Source: Vulcanimicrobiota bacterium (GTDB taxonomy: Bacteria; Vulcanimicrobiota; Vulcanimicrobiia; Vulcanimicrobiales; Vulcanimicrobiaceae). From it: 6,828 nt of DNA. Positions 1 through 5,693 of the stretch are shown here, piece after piece. Location: the NCBI GenBank assembly GCA_030040695.1, contig JASHTE010000069.1, positions 1 to 6,828 of the forward strand, in the 5' to 3' direction. The notes beneath the pieces are model-generated. The model was given only the letters and a program-made list of their open reading frames with translations, was not told the DNA's origin and made no database searches. The translations under genes and the position numbers were made by a program. Within the stretch, counting starts at the first letter, position 1; each line of letters opens with the position of its first letter.

Positions 1-433
1 TCCAGTAGCCGCCATCATACCCGAAGCCGAAATAGCCGAAGCCGTAGTCGATTCCACCGTAGAAGCCTACTTGCAGAGCCCAGTAGCCCGGATCCCATTC
101 CCAGCATCCGCAATACGGATCCCAGTACCAATAACCAGGCGTCCAATAGTAACCGAGTTCCGGCGGCATCACCCACGTTCCAGGAACCCAGTAGTAACCA
201 GCGGGACCCCACGCCCAGTAACCAGGCTCCCAAACGTAACCTGGACCGGGCACAGGCGGCTGGTAGTACTCCGGAATCGCGGGCGGTGGAACATCCACGA
301 AGATGCCTGCGCTGATTCCGGCACCGATGCCGACGCCGACGCCTATCGAAACTTGCGCGGGTGACGCTGTCGGCGCCGCGATGAATGACAGTGTGATGAG
401 TGCGGTGGTGAAGATTCGCGAGATAGTGCGCAT
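1..433 (-). CDS. Secreted WxPGxW (YXWGXW-type) repeat protein, C-terminus cut by window edge
   Basis: Reading from ATG at 433 gives 144 open codons with no stop before the left edge, so the gene is partial. A GGAGG ribosome site (440-444) lies 6 nt before the ATG. Residues 1-26 form a Sec signal peptide (MRTISR, a hydrophobic core, then TASPA). A glycine/isoleucine stretch (30-44) and a proline-rich linker (48-64) follow. Four aromatic repeats come next: YVWEPGYW (66-73), YYWVPGTW (80-87), YYWTPGYW (95-102) and WEWDPGYW (111-118). The tail, from VGFYGG at 122 to GYDGGYW ending at 144, is Tyr/Gly/Phe-rich. This matches the small exported proteins with WXXGXW repeats, which typically continue past this tail for a few dozen residues. 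Their biochemical role is unknown; a cell-surface or envelope location is inferred from the signal peptide. C108 and C110 form an unusual CGC pair. The gene diverges from the DUF4386 gene. Confidence 0.85.
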   Translation of the reverse strand, partial: MRTISRIFTTALITLSFIAAPTASPAQVSIGVGVGIGAGISAGIFVDVPPPAIPEYYQPPVPGPGYVWEPGYWAWGPAGYYWVPGTWVMPPELGYYWTPGYWYWDPYCGCWEWDPGYWALQVGFYGGIDYGFGYFGFGYDGGYW

Positions 434-532
434 TGTATTCCTCCGATGACTCCTAGCAATTGAACGCCATACCCGTAAACGACGTTCCCGCAACGGAAGG
501 AAGGAAAGGCAGGCGCTTAGTAGGCTGAATCG
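434..532. promoter_or_regulatory. Divergent intergenic region between the WxPGxW and DUF4386 genes
   Basis: These 99 bp separate two genes reading outward, so promoters for both are expected here. No pair of -35/-10 boxes is convincing on either strand. A purine-rich run, GGAAGGAAGGAAAGG (495-509), lies about 23 nt before the plus-strand ATG, too far to act as an ordinary ribosome site. A weak inverted repeat, CGTTC/GAACG (minus-strand leader, 17-nt loop), is present but unimpressive. Confidence 0.35.
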
Positions 533-1231
533 ATGGGAGCCAAGGCTGGCTTGTCGCTACGCTCGGCCGCCATCATCGCGGGCCTCGGATATCTGCTCGA
601 TCCGGTCGTCTTTGCCGAGTACAATATCTACCCAAAGCTCGTTGTCCCAGGTAACGTGGAGCAGACGGTGAGCAACGTCTTGGCCCACCAGCATCTCTTC
701 GTCATCGCGATTTCTTGCTATTGCATCAATTTTCTCGAAGATATCCTCATCGCCTGGGCGCTCTATTTTCTGCTCGCACCCGCTGACAAGGCGCTCTCTC
801 TGCTGACGGCTCTGCTCCGCTTGATCTATGCGACGATCGGACTCGTCAGCGCCGTGTATCTCTTGACGGCGTACAGGCTGCTGGTCGTGCCGGAGTACGC
901 ACGGGTTTTCGGAGCCTCGCAGCTGCACGCGCAGGTCGACCTCGCGCTCCACGCGTTTCGGTACGGTTGGAACTTCGGCTTAATCGTCTTCGGCGTCCAC
1001 CTCGTCTTGCTCGGCGTGCTGATCGTTCGGTCTCGATACGTACCGTGGATTATTGGCGTCGTGCTCGTCATCGACGGCCTCGGTTGGATCACCACGGAGC
1101 TGCAACCGTATCTCTACCCGAATGTCAACGTGGACGGACTGTTCGTGACGTTCTTCGGAGAGCTCATCTTCATGCTCTGGCTCCTGATCTTCGGCTGGCG
1201 GCTCAAAGAGCCGGCGGAGCTCCTCGCGTAG
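533..1231 (+). CDS. DUF4386 family integral membrane protein
   Basis: The 232-residue protein has about six hydrophobic helices (roughly residues 12-28, 53-81, 97-117, 145-166, 170-187 and 202-221). The C-terminal half carries features I associate with DUF4386: AFRYGWNFGL (141-150) followed by GVHLVLLG, then a helix beginning PWIIGVVLVIDGLG (171-184), and FFGELIFMLWLL in the last helix. The length fits the family. Its function is not known, and no catalytic residues are evident. The ATG at 533 is the first possible start after an in-frame TAG at 521-523, so the start is well bounded. The ribosome site is weak: only AGTAGG lies close to the ATG, and a stronger purine run sits about 23 nt upstream. 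It is probably transcribed from the divergent region at 434-532. The next plus-strand gene begins 102 bp downstream and has no tight coupling to it. Confidence 0.85.
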   Translation: MGAKAGLSLRSAAIIAGLGYLLDPVVFAEYNIYPKLVVPGNVEQTVSNVLAHQHLFVIAISCYCINFLEDILIAWALYFLLAPADKALSLLTALLRLIYATIGLVSAVYLLTAYRLLVVPEYARVFGASQLHAQVDLALHAFRYGWNFGLIVFGVHLVLLGVLIVRSRYVPWIIGVVLVIDGLGWITTELQPYLYPNVNVDGLFVTFFGELIFMLWLLIFGWRLKEPAELLA

Positions 1232-1240
1232 CCCCGCCGT

Positions 1241-1262
1241 AGCAGGAGTGGGCTCGCCTGCT
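1241..1262 (+). other. Weak hairpin downstream of the DUF4386 gene
   Basis: AGCAGG (1241-1246) can pair with CCTGCT (1257-1262) around a 10-nt loop, starting 10 nt after the DUF4386 stop. There is no T-run after it, so it is at most a poor intrinsic terminator. Confidence 0.25.
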
Positions 1263-1333
1263 GTCGTCCTCTATCGGACATCGAAACGCACGAGGAAGGG
1301 CGTCTATACCGCTACCGCTCGCTCGTCCGCGCA

Positions 1334-2035
1334 GTGACATGTGCGGTACTGGCGTTCGGCGCCGTGCGCGCGAACGCGCCCGCTGCGACATGCCAGCAAG
1401 AGCTGGGCGTGCATGCCATCCTCGCGAAACAGATCGCGCATATCTACAATCAAATCGCCAGCGACGGCGAGGACGATCTGGGATCCTATTTTGCGAAGGT
1501 AACCGCGCAGAGCGGCGCGTTTGCGATTTCGCTCCAGACGCATTTTAGCCAATACGACTCGCAGCATTCCGGAAGCGACATCTTTACGGTCGTTCACACG
1601 ATCGCCGGCCCCGTCGTTTCGGTGCCGTGGTTCGTCGCAAGTGACCGCGCTTCCGAAGCGCATGTGGCCGCGTGCACGCACGTGCTGCGCATCTACGCCG
1701 GAATCGGCTATTTGCAGACGGCCTCGAACTACGGCTACCCTTACGGGTACGGTCCGCTTCGCGGTCCCGGGGCCGGTCTCGAGCGCTTCGCAGACGAGCG
1801 GCTCCGATTGGACGCCTTCGGCTCACTATTCTACTATCCGGCCGCCGCTGGGAAGTACGGCCCGGGCAGCGTCTCGTACGCCGTCGTCACTTTCGACGGT
1901 GGATTGCGCTGGCGCGTCGGAAGGTCGCAACTCGGGCTCATCATCGGCCTCTACGAGGAGATGCGGACGCTTCGTCCGGGTGAGCGGGCAGGGTTCATGA
2001 TCCGCGACGGACCGTACATCGGCCTAGACTTTTAG
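1334..2035 (+). CDS. Secreted protein of unknown family with outer-membrane-barrel-like C-terminus
   Basis: I do not recognise this family. From GTG 1334 the protein has 233 residues. It starts with a short hydrophobic segment ending VRANA (11-15), which looks like the end of a signal peptide. Residues 20-120 look mainly helical and soluble. Residues 120-233 alternate polar and hydrophobic residues and are rich in Tyr/Gly, as in a small beta-barrel. The last residues, YIGLDF, have hydrophobic side chains at -1, -3 and -5 with a terminal Phe, the usual outer-membrane insertion signature. The start is doubtful. GTG 1334 is the only standard start in frame after the previous gene's TAG (1229-1231), yet it has no nearby ribosome site and leaves the signal peptide without a basic N-terminus. 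The frame stays open upstream and encodes RYRSLVRA directly before the GTG. Gene reality rests on export features, composition and the barrel-like end. Confidence 0.65.
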   Translation: MTCAVLAFGAVRANAPAATCQQELGVHAILAKQIAHIYNQIASDGEDDLGSYFAKVTAQSGAFAISLQTHFSQYDSQHSGSDIFTVVHTIAGPVVSVPWFVASDRASEAHVAACTHVLRIYAGIGYLQTASNYGYPYGYGPLRGPGAGLERFADERLRLDAFGSLFYYPAAAGKYGPGSVSYAVVTFDGGLRWRVGRSQLGLIIGLYEEMRTLRPGERAGFMIRDGPYIGLDF

Positions 2036-2057
2036 AACGTTCCGCGAACGCCGACAG

Positions 2058-2089
2058 CCTCTGGAAACCGCCTATCCTATAGGCAGAGG
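2058..2089 (+). other. Bulged stem-loop in the intergenic region before the lipoprotein gene
   Basis: CCTCT (2058-2062) pairs with AGAGG (2085-2089), and inside it GCCTAT (2070-2075) pairs with ATAGGC (2079-2084) around a 3-nt loop. This gives 11 base pairs interrupted by one 7-nt bulge, GGAAACC, on the 5' side. No T-run follows. It begins 22 nt after the stop of the preceding gene and 64 nt before the lipoprotein start, so it could protect the upstream mRNA 3' end or be part of the lipoprotein leader. Confidence 0.5.
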
Positions 2090-2108
2090 AACGCACGCTT
2101 ACTATCTC

Positions 2109-2134
2109 AAAAGTGCCACATTCTTGGCGCTTTT
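2109..2134 (+). terminator. Terminator-like hairpin with A-tract and T-tract, just before a ribosome site
   Basis: AAAAGTGCCA (2109-2118) pairs with TGGCGCTTTT (2125-2134) over ten base pairs, including one G-U wobble, around the 6-nt loop CATTCT. The A/T ends make it look like an intrinsic terminator for the upstream gene. However, it ends only 6 nt before the GGAGG of the lipoprotein gene, so it may instead act in that gene's leader as an attenuator or a fold controlling ribosome access. Confidence 0.6.
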
Positions 2135-2152
2135 CGTTATGGAGGTCTTCGC

Positions 2153-2545
2153 ATGATTCGAGCCATTTACGCGGGCTTTCTCTTGGCGGCCGCACTCTCG
2201 ATCGGACTCGTGGGCTGTAGTGGTCCGGGTGGAAACGCTTCGGCAATGCCGCATAAACCGGGTGCGATCACTTTTACAGGAACGAGCATCACCGACAACG
2301 TGATGACGCTGCCATGCGACACAGATGAGACGTTCAACGTCTCGCAGGTAAACTACAGCGGTAGTTTCACGCTGACTTCGAGCTCCGACGATCTTTCCAT
2401 CACTCCAACGAGCGGCACGTCGACGACGTCGTTTACGGCATATTCGGATTACGGTGAGTCGGAGACATGGACGGTCACTGCGATGGGCGGCGGCGACGTA
2501 AAAGGAACGCTTACCGTAGATTATTCCACCGAAGACTGCGGCTAA
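2153..2545 (+). CDS. Small lipoprotein, probably a single beta-sandwich-like domain
   Basis: The 130-residue protein has a lipoprotein signal peptide: basic start MIRAIYAG, a hydrophobic core (8-20), and the lipobox LVGC with Cys22 as the lipidated residue. Maturation by Lgt and signal peptidase II would leave it membrane-anchored, facing the periplasm or outer surface. A Gly/Ser-rich linker follows (23-36). The remainder is rich in Ser, Thr, Val and alternating hydrophobics (from about 38 on), suggesting an all-beta, Ig-like fold. Cys55 and Cys129 could form a disulfide closing the domain. I cannot name a family or ligand. GGAGG at 2141-2145 sits 7 nt before the ATG. A terminator-like hairpin ends 6 nt before that ribosome site, suggesting either an independent transcript or regulated read-through. 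The next gene starts 90 nt downstream. Confidence 0.85.
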   Translation: MIRAIYAGFLLAAALSIGLVGCSGPGGNASAMPHKPGAITFTGTSITDNVMTLPCDTDETFNVSQVNYSGSFTLTSSSDDLSITPTSGTSTTSFTAYSDYGESETWTVTAMGGGDVKGTLTVDYSTEDCG

Positions 2546-2553
2546 GAATCCAA

Positions 2554-2566
2554 CCGGGGCGCCCGG
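2554..2566 (+). other. GC-rich hairpin after the lipoprotein gene
   Basis: CCGGG (2554-2558) and CCCGG (2562-2566) can pair around GCG, 8 nt after the lipoprotein stop. There is no T-run, so at best it is a weak stop or an mRNA-end stabiliser. Confidence 0.3.
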
Positions 2567-2622
2567 CCGGCTATGCAGGAGGCAGGCAAGCGGGCTCCGT
2601 ATGCGACGTCTTCCGTTCAGAG

Positions 2623-2628
2623 AGGAGG
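2623..2628 (+). promoter_or_regulatory. Ribosome-binding site AGGAGG fixing the start at 2636
   Basis: AGGAGG lies 7 nt before ATG 2636. The frame also has an upstream ATG at 2573, but that start has no matching site, and the 21 extra residues it would add contain no recognisable feature. The 2636 start is therefore preferred. Confidence 0.8.
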
Positions 2629-2635
2629 CGTTCAA

Positions 2636-2941
2636 ATGCGCATGCTCATGTATGTTGAGTTTCCAATAGAGCCCTTCAACGCATCGATCCGCGATGGAAG
2701 CACCGGGCAGAAAATCCGGCAGATTCTCGCCGAGATCAAACCCGAGGCGGCATACTTTTCTGAGTACGATGGTTGTCGCGGCGGGACGTTGGTCGTTGAC
2801 GTCAAGGAGGCGGCCGACGTCCCGCGACTCGCGGAGCCGTTTTTCCTCAAGTTTCACGCGAAGGTCCGATTCCGCGTCGCGATGACGCCGGACGACCTCG
2901 GCCGCGCGAATCTTGACGCGCTCGGAAAGAAGTGGGGATGA
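2636..2941 (+). CDS. Conserved small cytosolic protein of unknown function (101 residues)
   Basis: The protein has no signal peptide or membrane segment and is probably cytosolic. It begins MRMLMYVEFPIEPFN, and the body contains IRQILAEIKPEAAYF (27-41), GGTLVVDV (49-56), LAEPFFL (65-71) and the end ALGKKWG. The apparent order of elements (strand 2-9, helix 22-35, strands 37-43 and 49-56, helix 58-71, strand 75-82) suggests a ferredoxin-like alpha/beta fold, as in small dimeric barrel proteins. From memory, very similar short proteins with the VEFP...IKPEAAYF...LAEPFFL pattern occur in many bacteria, where they are called hypothetical or, without good reason, pantothenate-synthetase-like. I assign no activity. 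AGGAGG at 2623-2628 supports the start. A convergent minus-strand gene lies 33 bp beyond the stop. Confidence 0.8.
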   Translation: MRMLMYVEFPIEPFNASIRDGSTGQKIRQILAEIKPEAAYFSEYDGCRGGTLVVDVKEAADVPRLAEPFFLKFHAKVRFRVAMTPDDLGRANLDALGKKWG

Positions 2942-2950
2942 TCAGTCTAA

Positions 2951-2972
2951 CCGCTGCCGGCGCCGGCAGCGG
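2951..2972. terminator. Perfect 22-bp palindrome between convergent genes
   Basis: CCGCTGCCGGC is followed directly by its exact reverse complement, GCCGGCAGCGG. It begins 9 nt after the stop of the plus-strand gene and 2 nt beyond the stop of the minus-strand gene, the classic place for a shared bidirectional terminator. Neither side has a real T-run, so it may stop transcription poorly and mainly protect both mRNA ends. Confidence 0.6.
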
Positions 2973-2974
2973 GC

Positions 2975-3544
2975 TTAGTGCTTGATGATGGAGTTGCAGT
3001 GCCCCCTGATGCTGTCGATCGCATCGGCCTCGACGGCTGCAAAACCCGACGCTCCCGTGTCACAGTAGACGACCTCGCGGCATCCGTCCCACGTATTGAT
3101 CGAGTTCGAACCCGAACCGGTGGTGATGATGACGTTTGCGGGCGAACATGGGCCGCCGGCGTGCTGGCCGCCGCCGCCGGCATATGCGCTCCATGTGCCG
3201 CCGTTCACGAGCTTGAACTGTATCGACTGGATTCCGCTCGGCGGGCATTGGATCACTGTCGGCGTGTACTGGTTCCCCTGCACGGTGCATGAAGCCGCTG
3301 ACGCGGTGACTCCTCCGCCCGCACCTTGCCCCACCTCGATCATATAGCACGGCTTGTTGCTCGCGCAGCTCGTACTGTACGTGAAGTGGACGTTCGCCCC
3401 TACGGCATTTACCGTAACGATAAGACCATTCGCGCGCTCCACGACGACGCCGGTCGGGTCCGCCGGAGCCGCGCGCGCGAGGAGCGCAAATGAAACAAAC
3501 GCTGCAAGTATGAAGAGCGCGACCGATAACGAGTGCCGCCGCAT
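2975..3544 (-). CDS. Secreted eight-cysteine protein of unknown family (189 residues)
   Basis: The start is ATG at 3544, with AGGAGG (3552-3557) 7 nt upstream. The frame opens further upstream (to 3685) but that part overlaps the preceding gene and encodes nothing signal-like. Residues 1-25 form a strong Sec signal peptide: MRRHS, a long hydrophobic core (8-22), then cleavage after ARA or nearby. The mature part contains eight cysteines (60, 66, 86, 100, 133, 155, 161 and 183), enough for four disulfides, with Gly/Ser/Thr-rich loops (72-85 and 121-132). No free-standing catalytic motif is seen. This suggests a compact, disulfide-stabilised exported protein, but I do not recognise the family. 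It lies 64 nt downstream of the TPR gene on the same strand, with two hairpins between, so it may be a separate transcript or an attenuated last member of the run. Confidence 0.82.
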   Translation of the reverse strand: MRRHSLSVALFILAAFVSFALLARAAPADPTGVVVERANGLIVTVNAVGANVHFTYSTSCASNKPCYMIEVGQGAGGGVTASAASCTVQGNQYTPTVIQCPPSGIQSIQFKLVNGGTWSAYAGGGGQHAGGPCSPANVIITTGSGSNSINTWDGCREVVYCDTGASGFAAVEADAIDSIRGHCNSIIKH

Positions 3545-3551
3545 GGAAGAT

Positions 3552-3557
3552 CCTCCT
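3552..3557 (-). promoter_or_regulatory. Ribosome-binding site AGGAGG fixing the start at 3544
   Basis: On the minus strand AAAGGAGGA lies 7 nt before ATG 3544. It is the strongest match near any start in this frame and sets the protein to begin at its signal peptide instead of at the upstream ATG at 3685. Confidence 0.85.
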
Positions 3558-3563
3558 TTGTAT

Positions 3564-3578
3564 GGCGACTCCTTCGCC
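3564..3578 (-). other. Stem-loop immediately before the ribosome site of the eight-cysteine protein gene
   Basis: On the minus strand GGCGA-AGGAG-TCGCC forms a perfect 5-bp stem with a 5-nt loop, ending 6 nt before AGGAGG. The loop itself reads AGGAG, a second ribosome-site-like sequence held in the hairpin. Confidence 0.5.
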
Positions 3579-3586
3579 GAAAGTAC

Positions 3587-3600
3587 GGGCAACTCTGCCC
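3587..3600 (-). terminator. Short hairpin after the GAF/TolB-like/TPR gene
   Basis: On the minus strand GGGCA-GAGT-TGCCC forms a perfect 5-bp, GC-rich stem with a 4-nt loop, starting 8 nt after the TGA at 3609-3611. Only a short TTT follows, some bases later, so it is a weak terminator candidate. Confidence 0.4.
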
Positions 3601-3608
3601 CACGACGT

Positions 3609-5693
3609 TCAGTGAGGGGACATGCGCAGCTCAGTCTGCCGTCGGAGGAGGTCGAGGATGCGCGCGTCGCGCCGAGCCGGCTCATACAGGCGCGAGTACA
3701 TCAACTCCAGTAGCGGCAGAGAATGGAGTTGAAAGGCCTGCTCCATGCACGCTACAAAAGCGTCCATATCGTTCAGCGCAAAGTGCACGAAGCCCGCCCC
3801 GAAAATGGCCGTCGCGCCAAACGTGGCTCGCGCGAGCTGTTCGATGCTGCGCCGCGCTCCCTCCGCGTTCCCCTGCCGCGCCGCGAGCATTCCTCGGTAC
3901 GTTTCCGTCCACACACTGTCCGGTCGCAGGCGTTCCATCTCGTGGAGCGCGACTTCCGCTCTGGGGTAATCGGAAAGGCCGAGATAGTACTCCGTCAGAT
4001 GCGCGTTCGTTCGGAACGGAACCAGCGGCTTCGTCCGTTCCCAATGGGCCAGCGCATCGACCTCTCTTCCGGCGTAACAATATGCTCGCCCGAGGAACGC
4101 AAGGATGTTGACATCGACGGGATTGAGCCGCTGCGCGACCTCAAGAAGTCGAACGGCTTCATCAATTGCGCCGTTACCTGCGGCGAGCTGCGCTAGCCAT
4201 CGATAAGGGTCGGAGAGGCTGGGATTGAGCTCGAGTGCTCTGCGAGCTTCTCTCTCGGAACCGGTCATGTCATCTTGGCCGAGCAGCAGTGCGGCGAGAA
4301 CGGAATGCGCTTCCGCGAGCGTGTCGTTCTGTTCGAGCGCCTTCGCCAGCTCCTCGGCAGCGCGCCGGGCCGACTCGGCTTGCGGTATCGCCCCTTCGGT
4401 GCCGAGCCACTGCGAACACTCGGCAATTCCCACCCTCGCTCGCGCGAACTGCGGATCGCGGCGAACCGACTCTTCAAAGAAGGCGAGTGCCTTTCGTATG
4501 GTCTCCTCCGACCCCCGCTCGTTGAGCAGCTTCCGTCCGTGAAGAAAGCTGGTGTACGCGTCCATGTCGCGGGTGTCCAGCGTACCGGGGATAAACGATG
4601 GCGAGGTCTCGCCACGGCGCGGCGAAACGTGAGCGATGATGGACGTCGCAATCTGACCCGCGATGTCGTCCTGGATAGCGAAAATGTGCTCGAGCGATCG
4701 GTCGTACGTAAACGACCAGAGAGTATCTTCCGAACTCGTGTCGACGAGCTTCGTCGTAATCCGTACGAGGTTATCGGCCTTTCGAACGCTTCCCTCGAGC
4801 ACGAAGTGTACGCCTAAGTCCTGCGCAATGTCTCGGAGCGATTTGGAGGAGCTCTTGTAGCGAACGACCGAGGTTCGTGCAACAACGCGAAGGCTCGGAA
4901 TGCGTGAGGCTTGCGTGATGAGTTCGTCGGTCAGGCCATCGGCAAAATAGTCGTCATTCGGATCTGGGCTCATGCTCGCGAAAGGGAGCACGGCAAGCCG
5001 AGGGTGCGAGCTACTGTCGATCCGCAGTCGCGAATCGAGCGCGAGCAGCGCGACACCTGCAGTATCGGCCAGAGCCACCAACGCGTCGCGGTCCTCGTCG
5101 TCGTACTCAATGTGCTTGGGTGTGAGCGTGAGAAATCCGATGAGGTCACCGCCCGCCATCATCGGAAATGCGAGCTCGCCCCGCGCCGTCGACTGCAGCG
5201 CCTGCGGATTCGCGGGCGCCGACGCCGAGCGCAAGCGAACCACCAGCGGATCGCCAGGGCTGACGCTTTCGAGGGGAACGTCGAATGACGAGGCTTCTGC
5301 CGCATAGCTACCGCGGCAGAGATAGATCGCACATCCGGTCGTGCCCATCTGATGATCGACCGCTTCGACGACGCGACGCAGCACTTGCTGCACGTCGCGA
5401 AAAGACGTCAGCTCATGTTGCAGGTGTGAGAGCGCCTCGTGTGCTTCGCGTCGACGCTTCGTGAAGGCGGCTTCCACGAGCAGCTCGGCCCGTCGATGGA
5501 GTGGCCTGAACGCAAGAGCTGCGAACACGACGATCGCGACTTCGATGGCTGTGCTCGCAACGCGCGAACGACCTGAGAGGTATGTTTCGGTGAAATGCTC
5601 GGCCAAGACGAATAGCAAAAAGATGAGCGTGACGACGAGGCCGAGCGCATACGCGCGCCAGCGACGGACGGGACTATGCGCCGCCGCACCCAT
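3609..5693 (-). CDS. Membrane-anchored GAF / TolB-like / TPR protein (694 residues)
   Basis: Domain order: a basic N-terminus (RRWR, 10-13); TM1 (about 14-32); a short outer loop (33-46); TM2 (about 47-64); and a basic linker with a likely coiled coil (63-100, including KRRREAHEAL). A GAF-like domain follows (about 100-220, with CAIYL near 121 and FPMMAGGDLIGFLTL at 176-190), then a TolB-like domain of the COG5616 type (231-345), marked by LAVLPF, ADGLTDELI and VLEGSVRK. About eight TPR units fill 378-690, and the end LYEPARRDARILDLLRR is typical of TolB/TPR proteins. In relatives the TolB-like and TPR modules follow a winged-helix, cyclase or Ser/Thr kinase domain; here no such output domain is visible. 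The basic residues place both termini inside the cell. The ATG overlaps the upstream gene by 20 bp and has no good ribosome site of its own (GGAG is about 18 nt away), so translational coupling is likely. The likely role is sensing and protein assembly; the ligand is unknown. Confidence 0.88.
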   Translation of the reverse strand: MGAAAHSPVRRWRAYALGLVVTLIFLLFVLAEHFTETYLSGRSRVASTAIEVAIVVFAALAFRPLHRRAELLVEAAFTKRRREAHEALSHLQHELTSFRDVQQVLRRVVEAVDHQMGTTGCAIYLCRGSYAAEASSFDVPLESVSPGDPLVVRLRSASAPANPQALQSTARGELAFPMMAGGDLIGFLTLTPKHIEYDDEDRDALVALADTAGVALLALDSRLRIDSSSHPRLAVLPFASMSPDPNDDYFADGLTDELITQASRIPSLRVVARTSVVRYKSSSKSLRDIAQDLGVHFVLEGSVRKADNLVRITTKLVDTSSEDTLWSFTYDRSLEHIFAIQDDIAGQIATSIIAHVSPRRGETSPSFIPGTLDTRDMDAYTSFLHGRKLLNERGSEETIRKALAFFEESVRRDPQFARARVGIAECSQWLGTEGAIPQAESARRAAEELAKALEQNDTLAEAHSVLAALLLGQDDMTGSEREARRALELNPSLSDPYRWLAQLAAGNGAIDEAVRLLEVAQRLNPVDVNILAFLGRAYCYAGREVDALAHWERTKPLVPFRTNAHLTEYYLGLSDYPRAEVALHEMERLRPDSVWTETYRGMLAARQGNAEGARRSIEQLARATFGATAIFGAGFVHFALNDMDAFVACMEQAFQLHSLPLLELMYSRLYEPARRDARILDLLRRQTELRMSPH

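Noticed and set aside
1304..1681. Minus-strand open frame of 125 codons
   Set aside because: It is antisense to the start of the secreted barrel-like protein, and its composition is that of a shadow frame.
2573..2635. Upstream extension of the 101-residue protein to ATG 2573
   Set aside because: The extra 21 residues show no feature, and AGGAGG points to ATG 2636.
2102..2857. Open frame of 251 codons on the minus strand
   Set aside because: It lies antisense to the lipoprotein gene and most of the 101-residue protein, both of which have strong ribosome sites and credible protein features. Its translation is Arg/Ser-rich, has no recognisable domain, and has no ribosome site.
3545..3685. Upstream extension of the eight-cysteine protein to ATG 3685
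   Set aside because: It would overlap the end of the TPR gene and bury the signal peptide. ATG 3544 has a near-perfect ribosome site and begins exactly at the signal peptide.
3533..4196. Plus-strand open frames of 192 and 157 codons
   Set aside because: They are antisense shadows of the TPR region, produced by high-GC codon bias. Their translations are Arg/Pro/Ala-rich without any domain.
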